NCBI GenBank assembly: GCA_001657315.1
Contig: LYSV01000045.1
Span: 1-57,104 of the forward strand
Source of the DNA: Flammeovirgaceae bacterium BBD 1991-12
GTDB lineage: Bacteria; Bacteroidota; Bacteroidia; Cytophagales; Cyclobacteriaceae
DNA length: 57,104 nucleotides
Reading direction: 5' to 3'
Part shown: piece after piece, positions 15,987 through 25,700 of the stretch
Layout of the letters: every line of letters starts with the position of its first letter
Numbering within the stretch: the first letter of the stretch is position 1
Program-made: the position numbers and the translations under genes
Notes under the pieces: generated by a model
Seen by the model: the letters and a program-made list of their open reading frames with translations, nothing else
Databases searched by the model: none
What the model was told of the DNA's origin: nothing

Positions 15987-16076
15987 AACCGTGATACATG
16001 CTCTGGTAACCCGTGCCGGGCGGGTCTGATAGCTGACAATGGCAATCGTACAGCTGTCAGATCCAGTATCACGGTT
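15987..16076. other. nested inverted repeat, candidate structured RNA or terminator
   Basis: Outer arms AACCGTGATAC (15987-15997) and GTATCACGGTT (16066-16076) are perfectly complementary over 11 bp. Inside, GGGTCTGATAGCTG (16022-16035) pairs with CAGCTGTCAGATCC (16051-16064) over 14 bp if two G-U pairs are allowed. Wobble pairs inside a kept stem fit selection at the RNA level. The sequence after the outer arm is ATTTTG, a weak T-tract. It begins 28 bp after the GH16 stop, so a transcription terminator or 3'-end stability element is the simplest reading. Confidence 0.5.
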
Positions 16077-16158
16077 ATTTTGTATTCAGGCATCTTTGAA
16101 AAACTGTTTTTACCGCAGAAAACATTCCCTAATTGCCTTTGTTTGACACCTCTCCTCC

Positions 16159-16182
16159 ATGGTCTGTGTCTTCACAGACCAT
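16159..16182. repeat. hairpin repeat, copy 1 (GGTCTGTG-tetraloop-CACAGACC)
   Basis: A perfect 10-bp stem ATGGTCTGTG / CACAGACCAT closes the tetraloop TCTT. An identical 24-nt hairpin occurs at 38720-38743, and the one-base context C...C on each side is also shared. Both copies lie just downstream of a GH16 gene and upstream of a convergent regulator gene. A tract of seven Ts follows about a dozen bases later, so a terminator function is possible, but the exact conservation suggests a dispersed intergenic repeat. Confidence 0.7.
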
Positions 16183-16228
16183 CTGCACAAACTGTTTTTT
16201 TGCTTTATGGGTTTCGGTCTGTGGGGAC

Positions 16229-16394
16229 ATCATAGTCGTCAATCTAATGATTACTGAATCCCGAAGGGATGAAATTAATGTAGAAAAATAGCAATTATCA
16301 ATTCAACGAACCCCGAAGGGGTGAAATAATGCCGCCCCTTCGGGATTTGAAAGTGACAGGACCTGGATCATTTCTTAAGTTGACGGCTATAGTC
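16229..16394. mobile_element. MITE-like insertion with terminal inverted repeats and 5-bp duplication
   Basis: A 166-bp segment with no gene. Its ends are imperfect inverted repeats: ATCATAGTCGTCAA at 16229-16242 against TTGACGGCTATAGTC at 16380-16394, whose complement reads GACTATAGCCGTCAA. It is flanked by direct repeats of GGGAC (16224-16228 and 16395-16399), as expected for a target-site duplication, and interrupts a hairpin repeat. The interior carries the CCCGAAGGG repeats described separately. No transposase is present, so it would be non-autonomous. The alternative is that the whole stretch is simply a large stem-loop. Confidence 0.42.
16256..16349. repeat. CCCGAAGGG-type palindromic repeats (two direct, one inverted)
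   Basis: Two direct copies of a ~24-nt unit: GAATCCCGAAGGGATGAAAT from 16256 and GAACCCCGAAGGGGTGAAAT from 16308 (start-to-start 52 bp). A third, inverted copy at about 16334-16349 contains CCCCTTCGGGATTT. Each core is itself a small hairpin (CCCC-GAA-GGGG). Copies two and three also pair with each other (CCCGAAGGGG with CCCCTTCGGG, 13-nt loop). To my knowledge this motif recurs in intergenic regions of many Bacteroidota genomes. Only two direct units with short spacing are present, so it is not a CRISPR array. Confidence 0.65.
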
Positions 16395-16453
16395 GGGACA
16401 CAGACCGGAGATAAGGATAAAGAGTATAATTCAACACAGTGCCTTGTGGTGGT

Positions 16454-19400
16454 TTACTTTTCCTGCGACATCACCTTTTTATGCGCATTTCTGTATTGAC
16501 TCGGGGTTTGATGGAACTCCCCCTCAAAGCAGGTCCTGAAATACTTCAGGTCGTTGAAGCCAACACTGTAGGCTATTTGCGAAATATTCTGTGAGGTAGA
16601 GGACTCAAGAAGTAAAGCGGCCTTTTTTACCCGGATACTACGTATGAATTCTGATAGCGAATACCCTGTCAGGGATTTCAGCTTCCTGTAAAATGTCGGC
16701 TTGCTCATGGCTATCTGTTCCTGTATCAGCAATTTGATCTTTTCAGAATCCTCAATGTTGTTTTCCACTATTTCCTTCACATCCAGAATAAACTTTTCAT
16801 CAAGATTCTCTATTTCACCCCTTTCAGCCTCCATCAGGAACTCCTGACGATAGTACCTGCGCATTTCCTTCTTTTTGTCTAGCAGGTTGCCCACCCGGGC
16901 TATGAGCACCTCCGGGTTGAAGGGTTTTTCCACATAGTCATCTGCGCCTATCTTCAGTCCGCTGAGCTGGTCCTCGATTTCCACCTTGGCAGTGAGGATC
17001 ATGATAGGTATGTGGGAGTAAGAGCTGGTACTTTTTATCTTTTTGCACAGTTCCACCCCGTCCATTTCCTCCATCATGATGTCGGTGATGATCATGTCCA
17101 CTCTATGTCTGTCCAGCAATTGTAATGCTTCCATTCCATTGGAGGCATGATGTACTTCATAGACCGGGGCAAAAATCTTATCAAGGTAGATCCTGAGGTC
17201 TTCATTATCATCTACGATCAGCAGCGATTCCTTATCGCCGGGCTGAAACTGGTGCTCCGGCGAAACCTCACCGCCTACCAGATCCAGTATCTCCTCCTCT
17301 CTGTATTTTGGGGTCCATTCAGTATTTTCATGCTGCAGGCGATAATCAGACTCCTTCAGGTCTTCGTACCATTTTTCGTTCAGGAATGGAAAGGAGAGGG
17401 ACATTTTGGTCCCTTCACCGGGTTTACTCTCAGCGTGGATGGTCCCCCTGTGCATTTCTGTTAGTCTTTTTACCAGGGACAGGCCAATGCCCGCGCCGGT
17501 ATTTGCCGTACCACTTTCAAGCTGGTAAAAGCGGGTAAATATCCTTTCCAGGTGATCTTCACGGATACCTATACCAGAGTCTGAGATACTGATAATGATA
17601 CGATCTGCGGCTGAAGGATCTTTTTCAATACCTATCGATATATCGCCGCCCTCCTTTTTGCTGAATTTTACTGCATTGGAGATCAGATTGTAAATGATGG
17701 TTTCGAGCACCGGGAGATCGAAAAATGAGACAACGCTGTCCAGCCTGGAATTAAAATGAAAACGGTATTTGTCATCCCCGCTGCCCAGTTTAAACAGATG
17801 ATAGATCTCCCTGCAAAAGGCAACGATATCGTTCTGCGACAGATCCAGGGTCAGCTTTTCCATTTCTACTTTTCTGAACGTGATAAGCTGGTCTGACAGA
17901 CGCAGCAGACGTTTTACATTCCGGTTCATCAGCCGGATCTTGTCTTTCAAAATATTGTCACTATGGTTCAGCCTTGTCAGCTCGTCGATCGGGCCCGCTA
18001 TCAGGGTAAGAGGTGTGCGCAATTCGTGTGAGATGTTCGTGAAAAACTGAAGCTTTAGCTGATGCAATTCATACTCTTTTTCACGGGTGATCTTTTCGAT
18101 CTTCAGCTTGTTACGAAGATTACCCTGAGCCGCCAGCATTTTGAAGAGACCAAAACCAATGATCAAACCCAGGATGATATACCCAATGATGGCCCCGGTG
18201 GATGCCCATGGAGCGGGTAAAACGGTAATGGACAGGCTGGTCTGATTCAAGGGTTTTGAGGTATCATGGCCGGAGGTTTTGATCAGAAGCCTGTACTCGC
18301 CTTTTCTCAGATTGCTGAACGACAGATCGTTTTTATTGCTTAGAGGTACCCAGCTATCGTTGTATCCCTCCAGTTTATAGTAATGGATGGCCCGTGAGGA
18401 GGAGAAATAGTCAAAAACAGAGAAAGTGAATGTAACCTTGTTGATGTGATGATTCAGTTTGATTTCATTGGTTGCTGACAAAGGCTGATGCAGCAATACA
18501 TCTCCCCAGTAGCGCTCCCCGATCCTTACCTCTTGGTCGTCATTTATTTTCAGGTTGGTGATGGCCAGTGCAGAACGGTCATCCCTCAGTTGGATACTAT
18601 CACTATGGAACCACGTGAGTCCATTTACAGCAGAAAAGAAGAGCTGACCATCATCAGCCCGGTAGACACCATCAGGACTAAAAGTATTGCCTACAAGCCC
18701 GTCTTCCCTGTAGAAGGTTTTGAATGTCTCGTTCCCGGGGTCAAACCGGTTCAGACCGTAGTTGGTGGAAGCCCAGATGATCTCATCATCAGGACTGGCT
18801 GATACGCCCGTTATATAATTGTGGGAAAGCCCGTTGTCAGTGTTGTACTTTTTAATGTCAAGCGCTCTTGAAAGATATTGCAGACCGTTGGGTGTGCCCA
18901 TCCATACGCCTCCCTTTTTATCAGCATAGGCAGACAGTATCAACTCTTCCGACACCTTTTCAACAGGTATGGATCTATCATTCATCCGTTCTTTCGGATA
19001 TTTCAGCAGTCCTTTGTAGGTCCCTACCCACAAGTATTCCTTTCCACACTCCAGAATACAGGTAATGCGCTTATTGAGCTCCGGTGACAGACTGAAATCG
19101 TCCTGGAGTATCTGTACCATATCACCCTCATCATCCAGGTCTATTCTGTTAAGCCCGTTGCGCTGTGTTCCTGCCCATACGTTTCCTGACCCGTCTTCCA
19201 TAAGTGCGGTCACCTTCAGCCCACTGATGGCGGGAAGAGTGCCCGGCTTTAAAAGTGTGTAATCCGGGGTGATGGTCCCGTTGAAATCCGGAAAAAGGAA
19301 CAGACCTATGTTGAGATCACCCACCCATAGGTTTCCATGACTGTCTTTCAAAAGGCTTTCTATATCATTTTCGCCGTTGTACTGATTGCTTTTACCTACT

Positions 19401-20572
19401 GGAGCATTATATCTGGTGATCGTTCCGGTTTGCAGCGAATATTTATTCAACCCGCCTCCATAGGTCCCGATAATGAGATAATCGTCTTCCCTGATCACAC
19501 TACTGATGTATTCACTGCTCAGGGAGTTATCATCGAAAAAATTGTAAGCCAACGTTTTAAATCCTGTTTCATTGGGCTTGAATAAATGTAACCCGCCGCG
19601 GTCCGTTCCTGCCCACACCATTCCGTTTCGGTCTTCATATATTGTCAGGATAATATTGCTGGAAAGGGCGTTCGTTTCCTTGTAGTTTTTGGTGAAATGA
19701 TGGATCCGGTCCTTTTCTTCATTCAGGATAAAAAGACCATTACCCCACGTGCCTACCCACAGATCGCCGTTTTTCTTAAGCATCAGGGAATATACATGTA
19801 AATACTCACCGCTATTGGTCAGGATATGCCGCTTGAGCCTAGGGGTGGAGAAGTAACCCTGGGACAGATCCAGGCTCAGTAACCCGGTACCCCAGGACCC
19901 GATCCATATTTTTCCTCTGCCGGGGTCAAATTCTATATCTGTAATACCACTACTGGCATAAATGGTGTTTTCCGTCCGGTTTTTTGTATCGTAAAGGATC
20001 AGACCGGATTCGGTCGCCAGCCAGAAAAGGTTGTTCTTATCAATGAATGCCTTCCGTATAATGGCTCTTATGGAGTGCGCTTCAAAGGTGGAGTCGTTAA
20101 CGATCCTGTAGATACCCCTGTCCCTTGAGACAAGCCATACATTATGGTCATGATCTTCGGTGACCTGGACGATCCGGGTGTCCCTGAATACCTCAGCATT
20201 TCGGTTGGTGAGGGAAAACCGGCAGATCCTTTCGGTAACCGGATCGTACCGGTCAACACCACCGGTTTTCGTGCCAATCCAGATATTTCCCTGGCCATCT
20301 TCAAACAGGTCTTCAACGGAGCTGCTGGAAAGCCTGTAGCCTGGCTCGGAATTTTCCTTGAAGGGTCTAAATTCATTGCCATCAAAGCGGTTCAGGCCAT
20401 CGCGGGTCCCTATCCATATAAATCCCCTTTTATCCTGAATAATGGCTGTCACTTCATTATTGGACAGTCCTTCCCTGAATCCAAACTTCTTGATTTGAAA
20501 GTCACTCTGCGCAGCAACATTTTGCACCAATACAATACCGGCAAGGACGAGCTGATGTAATATAGGACGCAT
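16454..20572 (-). CDS. hybrid two-component system sensor/regulator (HTCS)
   Basis: About 1372 residues in one chain. A signal peptide (MRPILHQLVLAGIVLVQNVAAQ) precedes a periplasmic sensor of two seven-bladed Reg_prop propellers (recurrent WIGTxxGLxRF/WxGT motifs) and a Y_Y_Y domain. A membrane helix follows (~ASTGAIIGYIILGLIIGFGLF), then the histidine kinase with phospho-accepting His849 in NISHELRTPLT, an ATPase domain, a receiver with Asp1164 in IITDIMMEEMDG, and an AraC-type HTH (SISQIAYxVGF-like: NISQIAYSVGFNDLKYF). Such proteins bind an oligosaccharide in the periplasm and activate PUL genes. I chose the ATG at 20572; an in-frame ATG at 20632 would add 20 residues and is possible. It is divergent from the sigma factor gene and convergent with the GH16 gene; the sulfatase/GH2 operon is a likely target. 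Confidence 0.93.
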   Translation of the reverse strand: MRPILHQLVLAGIVLVQNVAAQSDFQIKKFGFREGLSNNEVTAIIQDKRGFIWIGTRDGLNRFDGNEFRPFKENSEPGYRLSSSSVEDLFEDGQGNIWIGTKTGGVDRYDPVTERICRFSLTNRNAEVFRDTRIVQVTEDHDHNVWLVSRDRGIYRIVNDSTFEAHSIRAIIRKAFIDKNNLFWLATESGLILYDTKNRTENTIYASSGITDIEFDPGRGKIWIGSWGTGLLSLDLSQGYFSTPRLKRHILTNSGEYLHVYSLMLKKNGDLWVGTWGNGLFILNEEKDRIHHFTKNYKETNALSSNIILTIYEDRNGMVWAGTDRGGLHLFKPNETGFKTLAYNFFDDNSLSSEYISSVIREDDYLIIGTYGGGLNKYSLQTGTITRYNAPVGKSNQYNGENDIESLLKDSHGNLWVGDLNIGLFLFPDFNGTITPDYTLLKPGTLPAISGLKVTALMEDGSGNVWAGTQRNGLNRIDLDDEGDMVQILQDDFSLSPELNKRITCILECGKEYLWVGTYKGLLKYPKERMNDRSIPVEKVSEELILSAYADKKGGVWMGTPNGLQYLSRALDIKKYNTDNGLSHNYITGVSASPDDEIIWASTNYGLNRFDPGNETFKTFYREDGLVGNTFSPDGVYRADDGQLFFSAVNGLTWFHSDSIQLRDDRSALAITNLKINDDQEVRIGERYWGDVLLHQPLSATNEIKLNHHINKVTFTFSVFDYFSSSRAIHYYKLEGYNDSWVPLSNKNDLSFSNLRKGEYRLLIKTSGHDTSKPLNQTSLSITVLPAPWASTGAIIGYIILGLIIGFGLFKMLAAQGNLRNKLKIEKITREKEYELHQLKLQFFTNISHELRTPLTLIAGPIDELTRLNHSDNILKDKIRLMNRNVKRLLRLSDQLITFRKVEMEKLTLDLSQNDIVAFCREIYHLFKLGSGDDKYRFHFNSRLDSVVSFFDLPVLETIIYNLISNAVKFSKKEGGDISIGIEKDPSAADRIIISISDSGIGIREDHLERIFTRFYQLESGTANTGAGIGLSLVKRLTEMHRGTIHAESKPGEGTKMSLSFPFLNEKWYEDLKESDYRLQHENTEWTPKYREEEILDLVGGEVSPEHQFQPGDKESLLIVDDNEDLRIYLDKIFAPVYEVHHASNGMEALQLLDRHRVDMIITDIMMEEMDGVELCKKIKSTSSYSHIPIMILTAKVEIEDQLSGLKIGADDYVEKPFNPEVLIARVGNLLDKKKEMRRYYRQEFLMEAERGEIENLDEKFILDVKEIVENNIEDSEKIKLLIQEQIAMSKPTFYRKLKSLTGYSLSEFIRSIRVKKAALLLESSTSQNISQIAYSVGFNDLKYFRTCFEGEFHQTPSQYRNAHKKVMSQEK

Positions 20573-20881
20573 TGTAGAGATCAGAACTATGGTTGAATAA
20601 ATAAGCGAAAAAAAGCCGGAAATGATCCTCAATTCCGGAATATTACAACATTTGTCCCTGTTTACGATCTATATGACCCTAAAGATTGACGGTAATCATG
20701 CGGAGAGCCGGTCCGGGAATCCGAAATTAGAGATACCGAAAAATTATCCATCCCCGTAGGAGATACTCAGTGGTGTAGATGTTGTTGGCCAATAACAGTA
20801 TCAACACTTGATTAGACCTTATTTTTTTCTTAAATTATTGAATAACAGTTATTTACCACAAAAAAATAATAAATTGTCTTC
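20573..20881. other. divergent intergenic region between HTCS and sigma factor genes
   Basis: About 309 bp that must hold promoters for both genes. An inverted repeat CCGGAA...TTCCGG lies near the HTCS start (around 20615-20637). The last ~70 bp before the sigma gene are very AT-rich (runs of T and A). I see no copy of the TGCAATCGATTGCA palindrome found elsewhere in the window, and no promoter box I can place with confidence. Confidence 0.4.
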
Positions 20882-21487
20882 ATGATCCGGCAGTTGAAAG
20901 GCGTCCGTGAGGTTAAGTTGCTCCATGATGTTCGCGAGGGCAAAGAGGCAGCTTTTGAAGCATTATTTAACTGCTACAAAGATCGGGTGTATGCCTTCAG
21001 CTACAAGATCCTTAAATCAAGGGATCTGGCGGATGATATGGTTATTGAGGTGTTCACCAAAGTGTGGGAGAGGCGTGCAAGCATTCAGCCCGGTCCGTCG
21101 TTTCAGGCATGGCTATTCAGGATCACCAAAAATCACATCATTAATTTTCTGAACAAGGCCTCTTTGGATTCAAGGATCAAAGAGCAGCTCAGTACCTCGG
21201 CCAACTACTACCGGTGTTCAACAGAGGAAGAGGTGATCTACAACGAGTACCTCACTATTGCAGAGCAGGCCATTAGCCAAATGCCTAAACAGAGAAGGCG
21301 GGTTTTCCGCCTCAAAAGCGAGCAGGGCATGACTTACGATCAGATAGCTGTTCAGCTGGGGATATCTAAAAATACCGTAAAAAGCCACTTGCTGGCAGCC
21401 ACAGCTCACCTGCGAAATGTGATCAATGTAGACCCTGATGGTTTGATAATATTGCCCGTGCTGCTCTCCAGCCATTTTTGGATCTAA
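20882..21487 (+). CDS. FecI-type ECF sigma factor
   Basis: 201 residues. Region 2 is seen in FEALFNCYKDRVYAFSYKIL...DLADDMVIEVFTKVW and FQAWLFRITKNHIINFLNK. Region 4 is seen in ISQMPKQRRRVFRLKSEQGMTYDQIAVQLGISKNTVKSHL. It is a group IV sigma factor of the Bacteroidota kind that directs RNA polymerase to the downstream SusCD operon when released by FecR. The anti-sigma gene follows after 71 bp and an STN-bearing SusC after that, which is the classic order for envelope-to-cytoplasm signalling. Release is presumably triggered by substrate passing through SusC. Confidence 0.94.
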   Translation: MIRQLKGVREVKLLHDVREGKEAAFEALFNCYKDRVYAFSYKILKSRDLADDMVIEVFTKVWERRASIQPGPSFQAWLFRITKNHIINFLNKASLDSRIKEQLSTSANYYRCSTEEEVIYNEYLTIAEQAISQMPKQRRRVFRLKSEQGMTYDQIAVQLGISKNTVKSHLLAATAHLRNVINVDPDGLIILPVLLSSHFWI

Positions 21488-21558
21488 AAAAAAATTCTTC
21501 CTCACTCACCCTTTCGGTTACCGGGAACTGTAATGTATTTGTATTACCCAAATAACCT

Positions 21559-22575
21559 ATGGACCATAAAGCCAGGCTTAAGGAGCTCTTTGAGCGGTTC
21601 CTGAAAGATCAGTGTACCGTTGAAGAAGTCGAAGAGTTGTTTGCCATGATCAATAAAGATCCTGTTTCCGATGAACTGGATCCCCTTCTGGATGATGTAT
21701 GGACAAAGCTGGAGGCCTATCCCTTCCTTAAAGAGATGCACAGTGGGCAGTTATTCCAAAAGATAAAAACACGAACCGCCACGACAAGGCCAGCCCGGAG
21801 AAAACAGAAATGGCTGGTACCGCTGAGGATAGCCGCTGCCGTGGCATTAATAGCCGCTGTGGCAGGTATTCTCAGTGTTCAGGAGGATACCCCTGAAAAA
21901 ATAAACTTCATCACAAAGGCCACTGAACCGGGACGAAGAGCTTCATACCTGTTACCGGATGGCTCCAGTGTGAAACTGAATACTGGCAGCTCCATTACTT
22001 TTCCTGAAACATTTAACAAGGGGGTCCGCTTTGTTCAACTGACCGGAGAGGCATTTTTTGAAGTGGTAAGGGATACGGACCAACCTTTCATTGTCCAATC
22101 CAAGGGAATAAAGACCAGTGTATTGGGCACCTCATTTAATGTACGGGCATATCAGGGACAGAACATTGAAGTGACCGTAGCCACAGGAAAAGTGCAGGTG
22201 GAGTCATTGCTTAAATCACCTTCCGGCGATGACCGGGTGGTCTTGCTTACGCCAAATACACAAGCGGTTTATGATCTCTCACAAAACAGTTTTACGCAAG
22301 GCACGGTGGACATTAACAAATATATGGCGTGGAATGCAAAGGAACTTATTCTGGAAAATACCTCCATGAAGGACGCCATTTTTATGCTGGAAAAACGATT
22401 TGATCAAAAGATCATTCTCAAAAACAGTGAAATGGGCAATTGCATCATCCGGAAAGCGAGATATGAGAAGGAGAGTCTGGAAACCATTCTGAAAGGGTTG
22501 CAATTGCTCCAGGATTTTAAATATGAGTTTAACGGATACAACCAATGGACCATTGATGGGAAAGGTTGTGAATAA
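21559..22575 (+). CDS. FecR-family anti-sigma factor
   Basis: 338 residues. A cytoplasmic N-terminal part (1-85) should bind the sigma factor. A membrane helix lies at about 86-107 (WLVPLRIAAAVALIAAVAGIL), followed by the periplasmic FecR domain (LPDGSSVKLNTGSSITFP...LTGEAFFEV...VLGTSFNVRAY...VTVATGKVQV) and the C-terminal DUF4974-type domain (~245-338, YMAWNAKELILENTSMKDA). The C-terminal part is expected to contact the STN domain of the SusC encoded next. The gene is separated from SusC by 167 bp with two strong hairpins. Confidence 0.94.
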   Translation: MDHKARLKELFERFLKDQCTVEEVEELFAMINKDPVSDELDPLLDDVWTKLEAYPFLKEMHSGQLFQKIKTRTATTRPARRKQKWLVPLRIAAAVALIAAVAGILSVQEDTPEKINFITKATEPGRRASYLLPDGSSVKLNTGSSITFPETFNKGVRFVQLTGEAFFEVVRDTDQPFIVQSKGIKTSVLGTSFNVRAYQGQNIEVTVATGKVQVESLLKSPSGDDRVVLLTPNTQAVYDLSQNSFTQGTVDINKYMAWNAKELILENTSMKDAIFMLEKRFDQKIILKNSEMGNCIIRKARYEKESLETILKGLQLLQDFKYEFNGYNQWTIDGKGCE

Positions 22576-22651
22576 ATAAAAGGAATGCCTATGAAATAAC
22601 TACAAAGACCGGGTACCAATCTGACCAGTTTTTACCAGGTAAAATAAAACA

Positions 22652-22706
22652 CCCTGGGCTGTTGGAGCAGCCCAGGGCTGGTTTTCCCGAACTGCGAATT
22701 CGGGAA
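22652..22706 (+). terminator. tandem stem-loops between FecR and SusC genes
   Basis: Hairpin 1: CCCTGGGCTG (22652-22661) pairs perfectly with CAGCCCAGGG (22668-22677) across a 6-nt loop and is followed by CTGGTTTT. Hairpin 2: TTCCCGAA (22684-22691) pairs perfectly with TTCGGGAA (22699-22706) across 7 nt. Both lie after the FecR stop and before the SusC start. Hairpin 1 looks like a terminator with a short T-tract. Together they could separate weak regulator expression from strong SusCD expression, or stabilise the 5' end of a processed SusCD transcript. Confidence 0.6.
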
Positions 22707-22742
22707 GGTAATCAAATTATTAATTACACGAATAGCAAAAGT

Positions 22743-25700
22743 ATGAAACCAGATTTACTAAAACTATTGATGAAGTTATCAAAACATTCGCTTTACATTT
22801 TTGTCCTGCAGATCCTGCAATTACAATTTGTACTGGCGCATGAAACCGCGGGGCAGTATCTGGAAGAAGTGAAGGTGTCTGTCTCCATCAGAAACGCTTC
22901 ACTGGAAGAAGTTCTCAGTCTTATAGAGGATCAGACAGATTTCGTATTCAGCGCCTATGGTAAGACCATAAAAAGTAAATCCACCATCGACCTCGATCTT
23001 GAGCAGTCGAATTTAAAATTCGTTCTTGAAACACTCTCCAAACAGTTTGACTACAACTTCAAGCGGGTAAATAAGAATATTTATGTGCTGAAGCGGGGGA
23101 AAAAGGAGAAGATTAAAGTTGAAGAAGAAGTACAGGCCCGTGTTATAACCGGTACCGTAACAGACGAAACCGGAGGACCACTGCCCGGTACCAACGTGAT
23201 CGTAAAAGGTACCACCAACGGTACGATCACCGATGCGGATGGGAAATATGTGTTGGAGGTGGCAGAGGATGCTACCATGCTTGTATTCTCTTTTGTCGGT
23301 TACCTCTCCGAAGAGGTGAACATTGAGGGCAGGTCTGTCATAGATGTTAACCTTTTTCTGGACATAACGGCGCTTCAGGAAGTGGTGGTAATTGGCTATG
23401 GTACCGTTCAGAAAAAGGATCTTACAGGAGCTGTGGCGTCGGTGGACCCTAAACTTGTGGAGAACCAGCCCGCAGTAAGGATAGATCAGCTATTGCAGGG
23501 AAAAATTGCCGGGGCACAGATCACATCGGTAAGTGGAGCCCCCTGGGCAAGGAGTACAATACGCATCAGGGGAGGAAATTCCATAGAAGGAGGGAACGAG
23601 CCGCTTTGGGTGATCGATGGTTTCATTGCCGGCACCGGTTTTGATCTTAATACATTGAATGTCAATGATATCAAGTCTATTGATGTATTGAAAGATGCCA
23701 CGTCGCTGGCAATTTATGGTACCCGGGGAGCCAATGGGGTGATTTTGGTAACTACCAGAAACGGACAAGGTTTGCCAGAGGGAAGGTCCGAAGTTTCGGT
23801 GAATGCCTATACCGCCGTACAAACCCTGGCCCGGAAGATTGATCTTTTGTCCGGTCCCGAACTTGCGGCTTACCAAAATGAAGCGGCTACTTTAAATTCT
23901 GCTGCACTTCCCTACACAGATCTCAGTACGATAACAGATACAGATTGGCAGGAAGAGATTTCGCAGGTGGGTAGAGTCAATAATGTTGATTTTTCTTATT
24001 CGGGCAATAATAAGGGAACTAACTATTTTGTTGGATTTAATTATTTCGAGCAGGAAGGTGTAGTAAGGAAATCAGGGCTAAGGAGATACCAGATGCGGCT
24101 GAACCTGGATAACAAACTGGGTTCGAAAGTAACTGTGGGTACCCGCACGAATATTAGTCACAATGAACAGGATAACGTGCGACTTAATTTCTTCACCGTG
24201 ACTAAGGAAGCTTTTAGTTCTTATCCAAAGTTTGATAGCGAAGGAAACTACAATATTGACGATCCGGTTGGGGGTAAGGTATTCGCCAATCCGCTGGCAA
24301 ATCTGGATCTGAATGATAACAGCGTCAAAAATATCCAGCTATTGACGAATGCCTATATTCAATATGAGCCGGTAAAGGGGATTATGCTTAGATCTTCCAT
24401 GGGCACCAAGTTGAGGAACTCACGCAGGGGCATATTTACTTCAGGTGAACTGCCGAATCGTGCTGCAACCAACGCCGGGAATGAAGTTAAAATCGAGGAA
24501 AGGTTTGATACACAGCTATTAAATGAAAATACACTGACATTTGACAAGAAGATCAGTGCGGCTCACCAACTGAATGGAGTGCTGGGATTCACCTGGCAAA
24601 CGGTTCAAAATGAGACTTCCAATCTGGAAACGAGATCGGAAACGGTAACCATAGACAGGATCAACCTGGGTGAGGCTGATCTGAACCGTCTCAATTCGGG
24701 ATTTTCAAAGGCTCAATTCGTTTCTTATTTGGGAAGGTTGAATTATGTCTATAAAGACAAATACTTTTTCACGTTCGTTGGACGAAGGGACGGGTCTTCG
24801 AGGTTTGCTGATGGCAATAAATATAATTTCTTCCCCTCCGGGGCTGTTGCATGGCGATTGATTGAGGAGCCATTCATGCAAAATCTAGGCGTTTTCAGTG
24901 ATTTGAAATTGAGGGCAAGTTACGGGCAATCCGGATCCACTGCCATCGGGTCATATAAAACGCTGCCCAGGTTAGCACCGGGTCTGTTGCTTATTGGTGA
25001 AAGTGGTCAGGACGGAGTGGTTAAAAACCGGGTAACAAAAGCGGAACCGGCTCAACCCAATCTTGGCTGGGAAACAACCAATCAGCTCGATATAGGACTG
25101 GAGGCCTCTTTTTTTGGCGGACGCCTGAATGCCGAAATAGACTACTACAGGAAAGATACAAAGGATTTGCTGATCGAGTTGGCCGTACCTACCATTACCG
25201 GTTTCGGTAAACGTTTGGAAAATTTTGGTCATTTGCGAAACAAGGGACTGGAGTTAAGACTGGATGCAGTGGTTATGGATAAAAATGACTTCAAATGGAA
25301 TATGATCCTGACCATGGCAGGGAATCGAAGTGAGGCGGTTGATATCGGTACCAGCATTGGAGCGACTGATTCGATTAATTTTGGATCTGCGATCGTTATT
25401 GAAGGCCAGCCTGTCGGACAGTTTTGGGGAGGGACTTATCTGGGCGTGGTCAAGACCCAGGAAGAATTGAATAATCTACCGGAAGATGTATTTGTTGATG
25501 CACGGGCGATCAACGATAATCTGCCAGGATTTCCCACTTTCCTTGATGCAGATGGGAACGGTCAATACAATAGCCAGGATTTTGGGGTTATAGGTAACCC
25601 TGAGCCTGACTTCTATGGGGGGCTGTCCAACAGTTTTTCCTACAAGAACTTTCACTTGGACGTAAACCTTCAATTCACTTATGGGAATGACATATACTAT

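Larger units (their letters stand above)
16216..16406. repeat. hairpin repeat, copy 3, apparently split by an insertion
   Basis: The left half GGTCTGTGGGGAC (16216-16228) and right half GGGACACAGACC (16395-16406) would, after removal of the intervening 166 bp and one GGGAC copy, rebuild GGTCTGTG-GGGA-CACAGACC. This is the same stem and tetraloop layout as the copies at 16159 and 38720, with a different loop. The interrupted state is inferred from the flanking GGGAC direct repeat. Confidence 0.5.

Noticed and set aside
16256-16349. CRISPR array at the CCCGAAGGG repeats
   Set aside because: There are only two direct units, one unit is inverted, repeats are self-complementary and no cas genes are nearby.
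17147-17538. Small plus-strand open frames inside the HTCS gene
   Set aside because: They overlap the kinase/receiver coding region, have no homology I recognise, and are out of frame shadows.
22662-22742. TTG start for the first SusC
   Set aside because: It lies in the loop of a perfect hairpin, and the 27 extra residues are polar and precede the real signal peptide.
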